Source of the DNA: JBIOJB01 sp044450465
GTDB lineage: Bacteria > Chloroflexota > Dormibacteria > Dormibacterales > Dormibacteraceae
Reading direction: 5' to 3'
Length of the DNA stretch: 12,506 nucleotides
Assembly: GCA_044450465.1 (NCBI GenBank)
Contig: JBIOJB010000088.1
Span: forward strand, 1-12,506
Below the pieces are notes generated by a model. It searched no databases and was not told the DNA's origin. It saw only the letters and a program-made list of their open reading frames with translations. Shown one piece after another: positions 1-6,311 of this stretch (position 1 is the stretch's first letter; every line of letters starts with the position of its first letter). The position numbers and the translations under genes are program-made.

Positions 1-113
1 AAGATCTCGGCGGCGTAGGCCTCGAACTTCTTCCATTGCTCGGGCTTGATGGTCCGGGGCTGGGTCTTCTCCCACTGGGTTGTCTCTTCGGGGTCGGAAG
101 CGAGCGTGGACAT
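1..113 (-). CDS. 5' end of a minus-strand gene, possibly GTP cyclohydrolase I
   Basis: Only the first 37 codons are present; the gene runs off the left edge. It starts with ATG at 111-113 (complement), and a strong AAGGAG ribosome binding site lies 7 nt upstream (121-126), so the start is well supported. The visible protein is hydrophilic, begins MSTLASDPEETTQWEKTQP and ends in KKFEAYAAEI. The last part resembles, from memory, the helix that precedes the catalytic domain in some actinobacterial and Chloroflexi FolE proteins (first enzyme of tetrahydrofolate synthesis, GTP to dihydroneopterin triphosphate). No catalytic residue is inside the window, so this identity is a weak guess. The gene reads away from the polysaccharide genes and probably marks the left edge of that locus. 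Confidence 0.6.
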   Translation of the reverse strand, partial: MSTLASDPEETTQWEKTQPRTIKPEQWKKFEAYAAEI

Positions 114-120
114 TCGCGGA

Positions 121-126
121 CTCCTT
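121..126 (-). promoter_or_regulatory. Ribosome binding site of the left-edge gene
   Basis: On the minus strand this reads AAGGAG, a near-perfect Shine-Dalgarno sequence, 7 nt before the ATG at 113. It is what makes the short fragment at the window edge credible as a real gene start. The rest of 127-292 holds no gene that I can support and no convincing -35/-10 pair on either strand. Confidence 0.7.
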
Positions 127-292
127 GCTCAGGCCATTGCGGGCCGACTGGGCTCGTCGTCATGAAAGTGTGAAGCAATCTCGAGCCTGACTGAGATCCC
201 GCCCAGCGGCCGGTTACCAGTTCGGGCGGATGCCCGCATGCTCTTCGGTCGCGTGGCGGCCATTCGCCGCAGCCGGCCGCCCCGTCCAGTAA

Positions 293-911
293 ACGCCCGG
301 ACGCATTCGATTCGGAAGTCTCGCCTTATCCAGCGCGCTGTTCGCGGCGGCAACGACGCCGGCTCCCCACGCCGGCTACCTTTTCACGTTCACCGGCTTC
401 CGCAACTACACGACGCGGGCTTGCTGCTCGTCTCGCTTCGCAGTTCGTCAGCGGGCATCCTCTGTACAACCGGATCGTCGCGACCTACGGACCCCTCTAC
501 TACGAGATCTTCCGCGTTCCCGCCCAGCAGGCCACGCTGCTCAGGCAGGTGACCCAGTCGATCCGGGCCAGCCGCGACACCTCCAACTCGATCCCGGGCC
601 TCGACAGCTTCTACATCCTTCGCGGAGGTCGAGTTGCCGATCCCACCTCCGACGACGTGGACATGGCTGATCGGCGACGTTCCCGCGGAACCGGCGGCCG
701 TCGACGCGAGTAAACGCTCAACCGCCTGTGCGCTGTCGAGAACGGCTCCTTGATCGTGTTTTGGAATGGCGGCCGCCCAGTGCCCGACGGACCGCTTGCG
801 GCCTACATCCGGTCGGACTTCGTGACTGCGTACTCGTTCGACGGCAACTCGACCTGTTGCGCGGATCGTGAGCCGCCGCGCTCCAGCGGCCCCGCTGGCG
901 ACGGCGGATAG
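293..911 (+). pseudogene. Decayed gene, probable polytopic membrane protein (GT-C-like guess)
   Basis: Protein-like pieces occur on the plus strand in order but in shifting frames. The frame of position 311 gives a hydrophobic stretch (ALSSALFAAATTPAP) and then GYLFTFTGFRNYTTRA up to about 421. The next frame gives LLLVSLR (421-441). The third frame (441 onward) gives QFVSGHPLYNRIVATYGPLY, later SRDTSNSIPGLDSFYI, is broken by TAA at 711-713, and then resumes with VENGSLIVFWNGGRPVPDGP and AAYIRSDFVTAYSFDGN to a TAG at 909-911. A short piece, TWLIGDVPAEP, reads in yet another frame around 664-696. The 'GHPLY...YGPLYY' wording recalls first extracytoplasmic loops of membrane glycosyltransferase-like proteins, and the end looks like a C-terminal soluble tail. 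The transmembrane middle expected of such a protein is missing, so I infer an internal deletion plus several frameshifts. The family is not certain. Confidence 0.5.
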
Positions 912-913
912 CC

Positions 914-919
914 TATATT
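914..919 (+). promoter_or_regulatory. Possible -10 box of the 992-2622 gene pair
   Basis: TATATT matches the sigma-70 type -10 consensus at five of six positions in otherwise very GC-rich DNA. It lies just after the end of the decayed gene and 72 nt before the ATG at 992. A start of transcription near 926 would give a leader of about 65 nt that contains the palindrome at 935-948. No matching -35 box is seen 16-18 bp upstream; a TTGACC at 927-932 lies downstream of it and has no good -10 partner of its own. This is a guess from one box. Confidence 0.3.
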
Positions 920-934
920 CCGGCGGTTGACCTT

Positions 935-948
935 GTGTGAGCTCACAC
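935..948. repeat. 14-bp perfect palindrome, possible operator
   Basis: GTGTGAGCTCACAC is its own reverse complement over all 14 bases, with no spacer. It sits 43 nt before the methyltransferase start at 992 and just downstream of the possible -10 box at 914-919. This placement would suit a repressor operator acting as a roadblock. The half-site TGTGA/TCACA resembles a CRP/FNR-family half-site, but the halves are only 2 bp apart instead of 6, so it is not a standard CRP site. The regulator is unknown. Confidence 0.4.
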
Positions 949-991
949 CATCTCGAGCGCTGAGCTGCTTGCGTTCAGGCCTGCGAAGCAG

Positions 992-1810
992 ATGACCAAT
1001 CCGATTCGAACAATTGTCCGTCGGGTCGTCAGTCCCTCAGCGTTCGCACGGGCGCATTACTACCTCGACCCGATACCGGTTGTCAGAAGGGTTTACTCCG
1101 AAAGGTACCGACGCGAATTCGACCTGATCGAAAGCGAGCTTAGCCAGGGGTCAGGCGATTGGCAGGATTTCGGGAAAGCCGCGAACACGGCTGGACTGTC
1201 AGAACGGGTCGTGGAAATCCCGTGGGTGCTGTCGCGTTACCACCAGGAGGCTCGCGTCCTGGACATAGGAACGTCCAATGCGACGCCGCTCTATCTCAGA
1301 CACCTGCAAGGGCTGCGCATCCGAGAGCTTCACGGGGTTGACCTCGCGCCCCGTCGTTTCCGCAAGATTCAAATGCATGTGACCGATGTGCGAACGTTGC
1401 CCTTCCCGGATTCGTATTTCGACCTTGTGCTGTGCGTCTCGACGATTGAGCACATCGGCTTGGACAACACGCTGTACGCGGTGAGCGCGCAGCCTGAGCA
1501 ATCAGGCGACCTGGCGACGCTGACGGAGCTGAATCGCGTGTTGCGCCGGCAAGGTAGAGCCCTGGTAACGGCCCCCTGCGGTCAGCCGGGCTCGTACGGT
1601 TGGTACCGGCAGTACGACGTGGCCGGCTGGAAGCGCCTTGTCTCGGACGCTGGATTTGAACATCTTGCCCTGAATCTTTTCGAGCACTCGGACGAGGGTT
1701 GGCGACGAACGGGCGAGGAAGCGTCACCAAATCGTGCCTACCAAGCGGGAGGCGCTCCCAACGCCAGCGGAGTCATCTGTGCCGAGCTGACCCCTAAGAC
1801 AAGGCGATAG
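992..1810 (+). CDS. Class I SAM-dependent methyltransferase
   Basis: This 272-residue protein has a Rossmann methyltransferase core. Motif I is VLDIGTSNA (residues 89-97), the acidic residue after strand 2 is D117 in HGVDLAP, and TDVRTLPFPDSYFDLVL (131-147) leads into STIEHIG (150-156), the usual motif of Methyltransf_11-like enzymes. RVLRRQGRALVTAP (182-195) is the strand 5 region. Motif I lacks the normal GxGxG form (GTSNA instead of GCGxG), which is unusual but seen in divergent members. There is no signal peptide or membrane segment. The ATG is the only start available, because the frame upstream has no other start before a TGA at 938-940; the ribosome binding site is weak. It lies 5 nt before the glycosyltransferase at 1816, so the two are probably one operon. 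From this context it may methylate a sugar or a nucleotide- or lipid-linked glycan; the substrate cannot be read from sequence. Confidence 0.85.
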   Translation: MTNPIRTIVRRVVSPSAFARAHYYLDPIPVVRRVYSERYRREFDLIESELSQGSGDWQDFGKAANTAGLSERVVEIPWVLSRYHQEARVLDIGTSNATPLYLRHLQGLRIRELHGVDLAPRRFRKIQMHVTDVRTLPFPDSYFDLVLCVSTIEHIGLDNTLYAVSAQPEQSGDLATLTELNRVLRRQGRALVTAPCGQPGSYGWYRQYDVAGWKRLVSDAGFEHLALNLFEHSDEGWRRTGEEASPNRAYQAGGAPNASGVICAELTPKTRR

Positions 1811-1815
1811 ACGCG

Positions 1816-2622
1816 ATGAGGCCGAGGAAATTTCTTTCGGTCATGATGCCCGTCTTCAATGAGGAGCGAACGCTCGAGATCATCCTCCGCCATGTCCTCG
1901 AGCAGCCGGCCGTCGGTGAGGTGATCGCCGTCGACGACGGCTCCACCGACCAGACGTGGGAGATCCTGACTCGGATTGCCAAGAGTGACTCGCGTGTTCG
2001 CGCGTTCCGACAGGAAGTGAACCAGGGCAAGGGAGCGGCCTTACGCAGGGCAGTCACGGAATTGCAGATGCCTTTCGCTCTCGTTCAGGACGCCGACCTC
2101 GAGTACGACCCCCGGGACTATCCCGCGTTGCTGGAGCCGCTCGAGGAGGGCCGCGCGGACGCGGTGTACGGCACACGGGGTTTCGCGGGCCAGACTGCAT
2201 TCAGCTTCTGGTTCGTCATGGGCAACAGGGCGGTGACCCTGGCCACCAACGTGCTTTTCGACTGCTACATATCGGATATGGAAACGGGCTACAAGGTCCT
2301 GCGCTCCGCGCTATGGCAGCGGCTGCATCTCAGCGGCACGCGCTTCGACATCGAACCTGATATCACTGCGCGGATCCTCAGGCTCGGCTACCGCATTCAC
2401 GAGGTCCCGATCCACTACTACGCGAGGAGCCGCGACGAAGGCAAGAAGCTCACCTGGCTGGACGGCGTGCGCGCACTGGGCACCTTGGCGCGCATGCGCC
2501 TGAGTTCCAATGTGGTCCTTTTCGGCGCGTCGCCCGACTGGAACTATCACCGCGCGAGGCAGGGTGAGCTGGCCCGGCAGCATCCCCTCGTGGCCCGGTT
2601 GGATACCGACCCGAAGCCCTAG
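1816..2622 (+). CDS. Family 2 glycosyltransferase, DPM1-like
   Basis: This 268-residue GT-A enzyme belongs to the dolichol-phosphate-mannose synthase-like branch of GT2, which moves a sugar from a nucleotide donor to a polyprenyl phosphate on the cytoplasmic face. Visible motifs in order are MPVFNEE (11-17), VDDGSTD (39-45), NQGKGAALR (69-77), QDADLEYDP with the metal-binding DAD (91-99), DMETGYK (154-160) and FDIEPDI (177-183). The C-terminal part (KLTWLDGVRALGTLARMR, 211-228) is soluble or amphipathic, and the two C-terminal membrane helices of GtrB-type enzymes are missing, as in short DPM1 proteins. It begins 5 nt after the upstream methyltransferase. Its TAG stop shares the bases CTAG with the stop of the convergent gene at 2619. 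The sugar is unknown. Confidence 0.9.
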   Translation: MRPRKFLSVMMPVFNEERTLEIILRHVLEQPAVGEVIAVDDGSTDQTWEILTRIAKSDSRVRAFRQEVNQGKGAALRRAVTELQMPFALVQDADLEYDPRDYPALLEPLEEGRADAVYGTRGFAGQTAFSFWFVMGNRAVTLATNVLFDCYISDMETGYKVLRSALWQRLHLSGTRFDIEPDITARILRLGYRIHEVPIHYYARSRDEGKKLTWLDGVRALGTLARMRLSSNVVLFGASPDWNYHRARQGELARQHPLVARLDTDPKP

Positions 2623-3227
2623 CCGCCCTTCTTGGCCGCCGCCCAGAGGTTCATGCCGAGCTCGAAGGTCCCGAGCCGGATATCCGAGCGCTCGAATCCG
2701 GCCTCGAGCAACAGCGCGACGATCTCGCCAGGTGAGTACTGAGCCTTGTGCTCGCCGACCTCTTCGCGGCTCACCAGGTTCAAGTGCGACATGAGCTTCA
2801 AGATCCCTTCCGTCCACCGGACCGGGGTGGTCATCACGTAAGTCCCACCCGGTTGCAGCACCCGCCTGACCTCCCGGAGCAACCTGCCCAGCGGTCGGGT
2901 CTCGATGTGTTCGAAGACAGCGAGCATGGTCACGACCTCGAAAAACGAATCGTCGAAGGGCAGTCCCGCGTCGCCGGCGATGTCTTGCTCGACCAGCGTG
3001 ACTTGCGCATCGTGGATGCCCGGCAGGGCCACGCGGTCGACGCCGTAACGTGCCTCGAATCGGGTGTTGAGGAGGAACGCGGGGTAGGACCCACATCCCA
3101 CATCAAGGATTCTCCCGGACCGCGCGGTTTCGGGGATCAGGGAGTTGGCTCGACGCGCCCGTTGGCGGGCAAGGAATCCCTCCAACAGGCCGTGGCCACG
3201 TGTGACCCGCAGCTCGGGGCTCTCCAA
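2619..3227 (-). CDS. Class I SAM-dependent methyltransferase, start uncertain
   Basis: From the TTG at 3227 this is 202 residues. Motif I is ILDVGCGSYP (40-49), the acidic residue after strand 2 is D64 in YGVDRVA, LPFDDSFFEVVTMLAVFEHIE (89-109) is the motif II region, and RVLQPGGTYVMTTP (122-135) follows; the fold is a Methyltransf_11/25 type. The start is the weak point: TTG 3227 has no Shine-Dalgarno sequence, and the same frame two codons upstream is blocked by TAG at 3231-3233. Upstream of that TAG the frame continues as plausible protein (MSADTVRIAADT from ATG 3269). The native gene may therefore have started at 3269 and now carry a nonsense codon. It is the last gene of the minus-strand operon, after the sugar-phosphotransferase. 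It probably decorates the glycan or its precursor; the substrate is unknown. Confidence 0.85.
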   Translation of the reverse strand: MESPELRVTRGHGLLEGFLARQRARRANSLIPETARSGRILDVGCGSYPAFLLNTRFEARYGVDRVALPGIHDAQVTLVEQDIAGDAGLPFDDSFFEVVTMLAVFEHIETRPLGRLLREVRRVLQPGGTYVMTTPVRWTEGILKLMSHLNLVSREEVGEHKAQYSPGEIVALLLEAGFERSDIRLGTFELGMNLWAAAKKGG

Positions 3228-3230
3228 GAA

Positions 3231-3269
3231 CTACGTGTCGGCGGCAATTCGTACGGTGTCAGCCGACAT
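3231..3269 (-). other. Possible severed N-terminus of the 2619-3227 methyltransferase
   Basis: On the minus strand ATG at 3267-3269 opens twelve codons, MSADTVRIAADT, that end at TAG 3231-3233. The frame is the same as that of the methyltransferase, which goes on with FLESPELRVTRGHG right after the stop. The composition of the leader is unlike random GC-rich DNA, and the pieces join into a smooth protein start. No good ribosome binding site is seen before the ATG. It may be a real N-terminus cut by a recent stop mutation or sequence error, or chance. The remainder of the gap between the two genes (3270-3309) shows no terminator. Confidence 0.35.
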
Positions 3270-3309
3270 CCGCACGGTGATGGCGTCCAGGTCAATCGGA
3301 AGGAACCGG

Positions 3310-4836
3310 CTAATAGGCGTGGCGCTGTGAGAACAGGCGCAATCCGGTGAGCACGATGCACTTCAGATCGAGCGCCAGCGACCAGTTCTCGATGTAGTAA
3401 ACGTCGTACATCGTTCGGTCGCTAATCGGCGCTGCGCCTCGGAGGTCATTGACCTCAGCCCAGCCCGTCAGCCCAGGACGGACCTGCTGCCGTTCGAGGT
3501 AGCGTGGCACCTCGCCGCTGTACCTTTCATCGAAGAAGGTCGGCTGAGGGCGAGGTCCGACCAGGCTCATGTCGCCCCGAAGCACGTTGTAAAGCTGCGG
3601 CAGCTCGTCGAGACTCGATCGACGCAGAAACCGGCCCAGGCCGGTCACCCGCGAATCGCCTGGTTTCGCGACCATCGGCCCGGTCTGTGCCTCGGCGTCG
3701 GGGATCATCGACCGGAGCTTGTAGATCACAAATGGTCTTCGCAACCTGCCTATGCGCTCCTGCCGGAACAGGATCGGCCCAGGCATCGTGAGCTTGATCA
3801 GGACGACGATGACCAGCAGGAAGGGACTCGAGATGAGCAGCAGCCCCGCGCTGACCACGATGTCGATGGCTCTTTTCGCGACCGCCGCGGCGCCACCCAT
3901 CTGGTTGCGTCGAACGCCGACCAGCGGAAGACCGTCCAGGGCGTCGGCAGCCGCCCGCGTGCTCATCACCTCCAGCAGGTCGGGCACGATCTTGAACTCC
4001 AGGTTCCTGTCCTCGCACAGGGTGATCAGGTGAAGGAGACGATCGCGTTGTGACGCGGGCAGCGCCAGGAAGACCTGGTCTACCCTGAGCTGTGCGACCA
4101 GGTTCGGAAGATCGTCCACGCGGCCGACGACCGGCGCGCCGAAATACATCTCGTCAATTGGGAGCTGGTCGCTCGCGACGCCAACCACGTGAAAGCCGTA
4201 TTGGGGAAACATGCTCATGCGTCGGATCAACATCTCGCTTCCATCGCCAGTGCCGACCATGAGCACTCGCTCGGTGCCTATCCCCTGCCTCCGCAGTCGA
4301 GTCTCATACTGCCGGAGCAGGTACCGCTCACCGGTCATGAGGACCACGCTGATCAGGACCGCGGGCAGAATCGTGAGTCGTGAGTAGCGCTGCCCAAGGT
4401 TGGCCGCCTCGATCGCGGCAAACATGAGCACCGCCGCCAGGCCTACGCCGCTGTAGAGGGCAAACAGCTGGTCGACAAGCGTGCGCCCACGCCAGGAACG
4501 GTACTGGCCCGTGACCGCGAGCGAGAAGAGGTACAGAACCACAACGACAGGGATTGCGGCCACGTATGGACCGAAAGGCAAAGCCTGGGTGGCGTTCCCA
4601 TACTTGATCCAGTAGCCCACGGGCACCGAGACCGCGGCGATGACAGCGTCGCCGATCACAAGGGCGACGGGGAGCCAATCCGGAGTCAGGAAAACGAGGC
4701 GTCCACTTGGAGCAGCGCTCGCCGCCACCATGACGGGTCTCGCCTCAGAGGCCATCGGTGGCCCTACCGGCACGCCGTCCGCAATCTTGCTCGACTCATG
4801 CGGCGCCGTGGCCGTCTTTGTGTGGCGACGAGCCAT
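3310..4836 (-). CDS. Polyprenyl-phosphate glycosyl-1-phosphate transferase (initiating)
   Basis: This 508-residue protein is of the WbaP/WcaJ type. It should move a sugar 1-phosphate from a UDP-sugar to undecaprenyl phosphate, the first membrane step of polysaccharide assembly. After a hydrophilic tail of about 50 residues come four membrane segments (about 55-77, 89-110, 121-147, 153-172). A Rossmann-like CoA_binding_3 domain follows (VLMVGTGDGSEM 191-202, to about 262). The bacterial sugar transferase domain starts at KRAIDIVVSAGLLL (321-334) with its own hydrophobic hairpin. The catalytic signature is all there: KLRSMIPDAE (373-382), SSLDELPQLYNVLRGDMSLV (407-426) then GPRP, and RPGLTGWAEVN (453-463). 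Length is normal for the family. The ATG lies 26 nt after the stop of the Wzy-like gene, so they are co-transcribed; the ribosome binding site is weak. The sugar (Glc, Gal, GalNAc and so on) cannot be told. Confidence 0.95.
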   Translation of the reverse strand: MARRHTKTATAPHESSKIADGVPVGPPMASEARPVMVAASAAPSGRLVFLTPDWLPVALVIGDAVIAAVSVPVGYWIKYGNATQALPFGPYVAAIPVVVVLYLFSLAVTGQYRSWRGRTLVDQLFALYSGVGLAAVLMFAAIEAANLGQRYSRLTILPAVLISVVLMTGERYLLRQYETRLRRQGIGTERVLMVGTGDGSEMLIRRMSMFPQYGFHVVGVASDQLPIDEMYFGAPVVGRVDDLPNLVAQLRVDQVFLALPASQRDRLLHLITLCEDRNLEFKIVPDLLEVMSTRAAADALDGLPLVGVRRNQMGGAAAVAKRAIDIVVSAGLLLISSPFLLVIVVLIKLTMPGPILFRQERIGRLRRPFVIYKLRSMIPDAEAQTGPMVAKPGDSRVTGLGRFLRRSSLDELPQLYNVLRGDMSLVGPRPQPTFFDERYSGEVPRYLERQQVRPGLTGWAEVNDLRGAAPISDRTMYDVYYIENWSLALDLKCIVLTGLRLFSQRHAY

Positions 4837-4862
4837 TCGAGTAGCCTACAGGTTCGATCGAC

Positions 4863-6311
4863 CTACGTCGGACTCACGTCGCCACCTGTTGAAGGCGAAC
4901 GCCGAATCGCCTCGGAAGCGCTCTCGCAGGCTGCCATGAGGACCCCGATCAGGAGCCATCCGATCATCAATTCGGTTGTTTCGGTCGCGAGGTTGGTCAG
5001 GCCGATGACCAGGGCAACCTGGCCAAATGCAACTACGTACGCTGAGCTCCGTCGCGACCATGCGCGGACGAAAATCGCGATCGCGAAAGCGATGAACAGC
5101 GCCAGACCCAGCAGGCCGGTGTCGTTCAGAACCAGGAGGGCCAGACTCGCTACGTGCTCGGGCACGCCCTTAACGACGTGCAGGGCCTCAAAGCTCGCGG
5201 TGCCTCGGCCGAGGAAGAGGTGCCCACGGATATCGTTCATGATCGGGTTCAGCTGGGTGATCCGGCCCACCACGTCGACGAGGTTCAGGATGGCGTCCAA
5301 CAGGCCACCGCGGCCAGGCGTCAAGCCGGCCACTGGGACCGTGTAGCTGCCGAATCGGTCGACGGCCAACGTCGCGCCGATGACGCCTAGGCTGGCCAGG
5401 GCACCGGATCCCAGGGCGGCAAGCTCGAGGCGTCGCCGGAGCCCAGGCAGCACAATTCCAAGCGCAGCCATAGCAGCCGCCACCAGCCACGCGGTGCGTG
5501 TGACGCTGTCGATGAGTCCACCAACGCAGGCCGTGATTCCGATCCAGGCGTGCCGGAAGCGGCTGGGACCGAGGTAAGACCACGCGACCGCACCGGCAGC
5601 CGCGAAGGCTCCGAACACGTTCTGTTCCCAGAGCGTCCCGTAGGCACCCAGGTGTCCGCTGGCGGGATTCGGCGCGATCGCAATCGTCGGTCCGAAAACA
5701 TGGAGCAAATACGCCAGCGAACCGTAAGTCGCTTCGGTTGCAAAGACGATCAGCAACCACCGGGTCACGGTCTCTAGGTTTTCGGCCGATCGATCGCCGG
5801 CCAGGATGCGGCGCGGCAACAAGAACCCAAGCGAGCAGACCGCCACCAGGGCGATGATCTTTGCGCTCAACCGCCGGTCAGGCGAGGCGAGCAGGCTGCT
5901 GAGGATGCTGCAGACGAACCAGGCCCCCAGGATCACCTCAGGCAGGTTTGGTCGCAGCCAGGACACATCGCGCTCATGAACCATCATCGCGGCGATCGCA
6001 AGCAGGGCGCCCAGCCCGGCAATCTCCTCTGGTCGCAGATCGATCGGGCCGGCGCGGAAGGTGAAATGATCGATGACGCTCGTAGCCACCAGGAGCGAGA
6101 CCAGACCCACCCGCAGCCCGAGGATCCGCACGTAAAGGGCGCCAAGAGCGAGTACCGCGACAACCATCGCGGCCGTCGTCCAACCTCGCGAGACCCACGA
6201 CAGGAGTCCGGCGAGCACGCCGAATCCAACGGCGGCGATCCAGACGATTGCGAAGTCGCGCAGGCTCGCGGTCCCGCCCCGGCTCTCGACGTTCGAGGAC
6301 GCCGTGCTCAA
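4863..6311 (-). CDS. O-antigen polymerase/ligase-like membrane protein (Wzy_C type)
   Basis: This 482-residue protein is mostly membrane helices from residue 20 to 465 (about ten to twelve), as in the O-antigen ligase/polymerase superfamily (WaaL, Wzy, EpsI-like). These proteins join lipid-linked repeat units, or move the finished glycan to an acceptor, outside the inner membrane. Family-type pieces are LWEQNVFGAFAA (227-238), DSVTRTAWL (268-276), the large loop ending in RGHLFLGRGTASF (362-374) and NDTGLLGLALF (396-406). The start is TTG at 6309-6311. It is supported by AGGGAG 8 nt upstream (6320-6325) and by a TTGA overlap with the stop of the GT4 gene, which implies translational coupling. 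It is followed 26 nt later by the sugar-phosphotransferase. Polymerase and ligase cannot be told apart from sequence alone. Confidence 0.85.
   Translation of the reverse strand: MSTASSNVESRGGTASLRDFAIVWIAAVGFGVLAGLLSWVSRGWTTAAMVVAVLALGALYVRILGLRVGLVSLLVATSVIDHFTFRAGPIDLRPEEIAGLGALLAIAAMMVHERDVSWLRPNLPEVILGAWFVCSILSSLLASPDRRLSAKIIALVAVCSLGFLLPRRILAGDRSAENLETVTRWLLIVFATEATYGSLAYLLHVFGPTIAIAPNPASGHLGAYGTLWEQNVFGAFAAAGAVAWSYLGPSRFRHAWIGITACVGGLIDSVTRTAWLVAAAMAALGIVLPGLRRRLELAALGSGALASLGVIGATLAVDRFGSYTVPVAGLTPGRGGLLDAILNLVDVVGRITQLNPIMNDIRGHLFLGRGTASFEALHVVKGVPEHVASLALLVLNDTGLLGLALFIAFAIAIFVRAWSRRSSAYVVAFGQVALVIGLTNLATETTELMIGWLLIGVLMAACESASEAIRRSPSTGGDVSPT

Noticed and set aside
238..552. Plus-strand open frame of 104 codons in the gene-poor left part
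   Set aside because: Its translation is Arg/Ser/Pro-rich. Only a short piece of it (LLLVSLR) fits the protein-like pieces of the decayed gene, which run mainly in the other two frames.
935..948. CRP-binding site reading of the palindrome
   Set aside because: The TGTGA and TCACA halves are 2 bp apart rather than 6, so the standard CRP geometry is not met; kept only as a palindrome of unknown partner.
2600..2640. Terminator between the convergent genes
   Set aside because: The stop codons overlap and I see no GC stem followed by a T run on either strand here.
2311..3096. Minus-strand open frame of 261 codons across the end of the GT2 and the methyltransferase genes
   Set aside because: It is rich in Arg, Gly and His without domain motifs, and it lies out of frame over two genes that have full family motifs. 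It is a typical shadow of GC-rich coding DNA.
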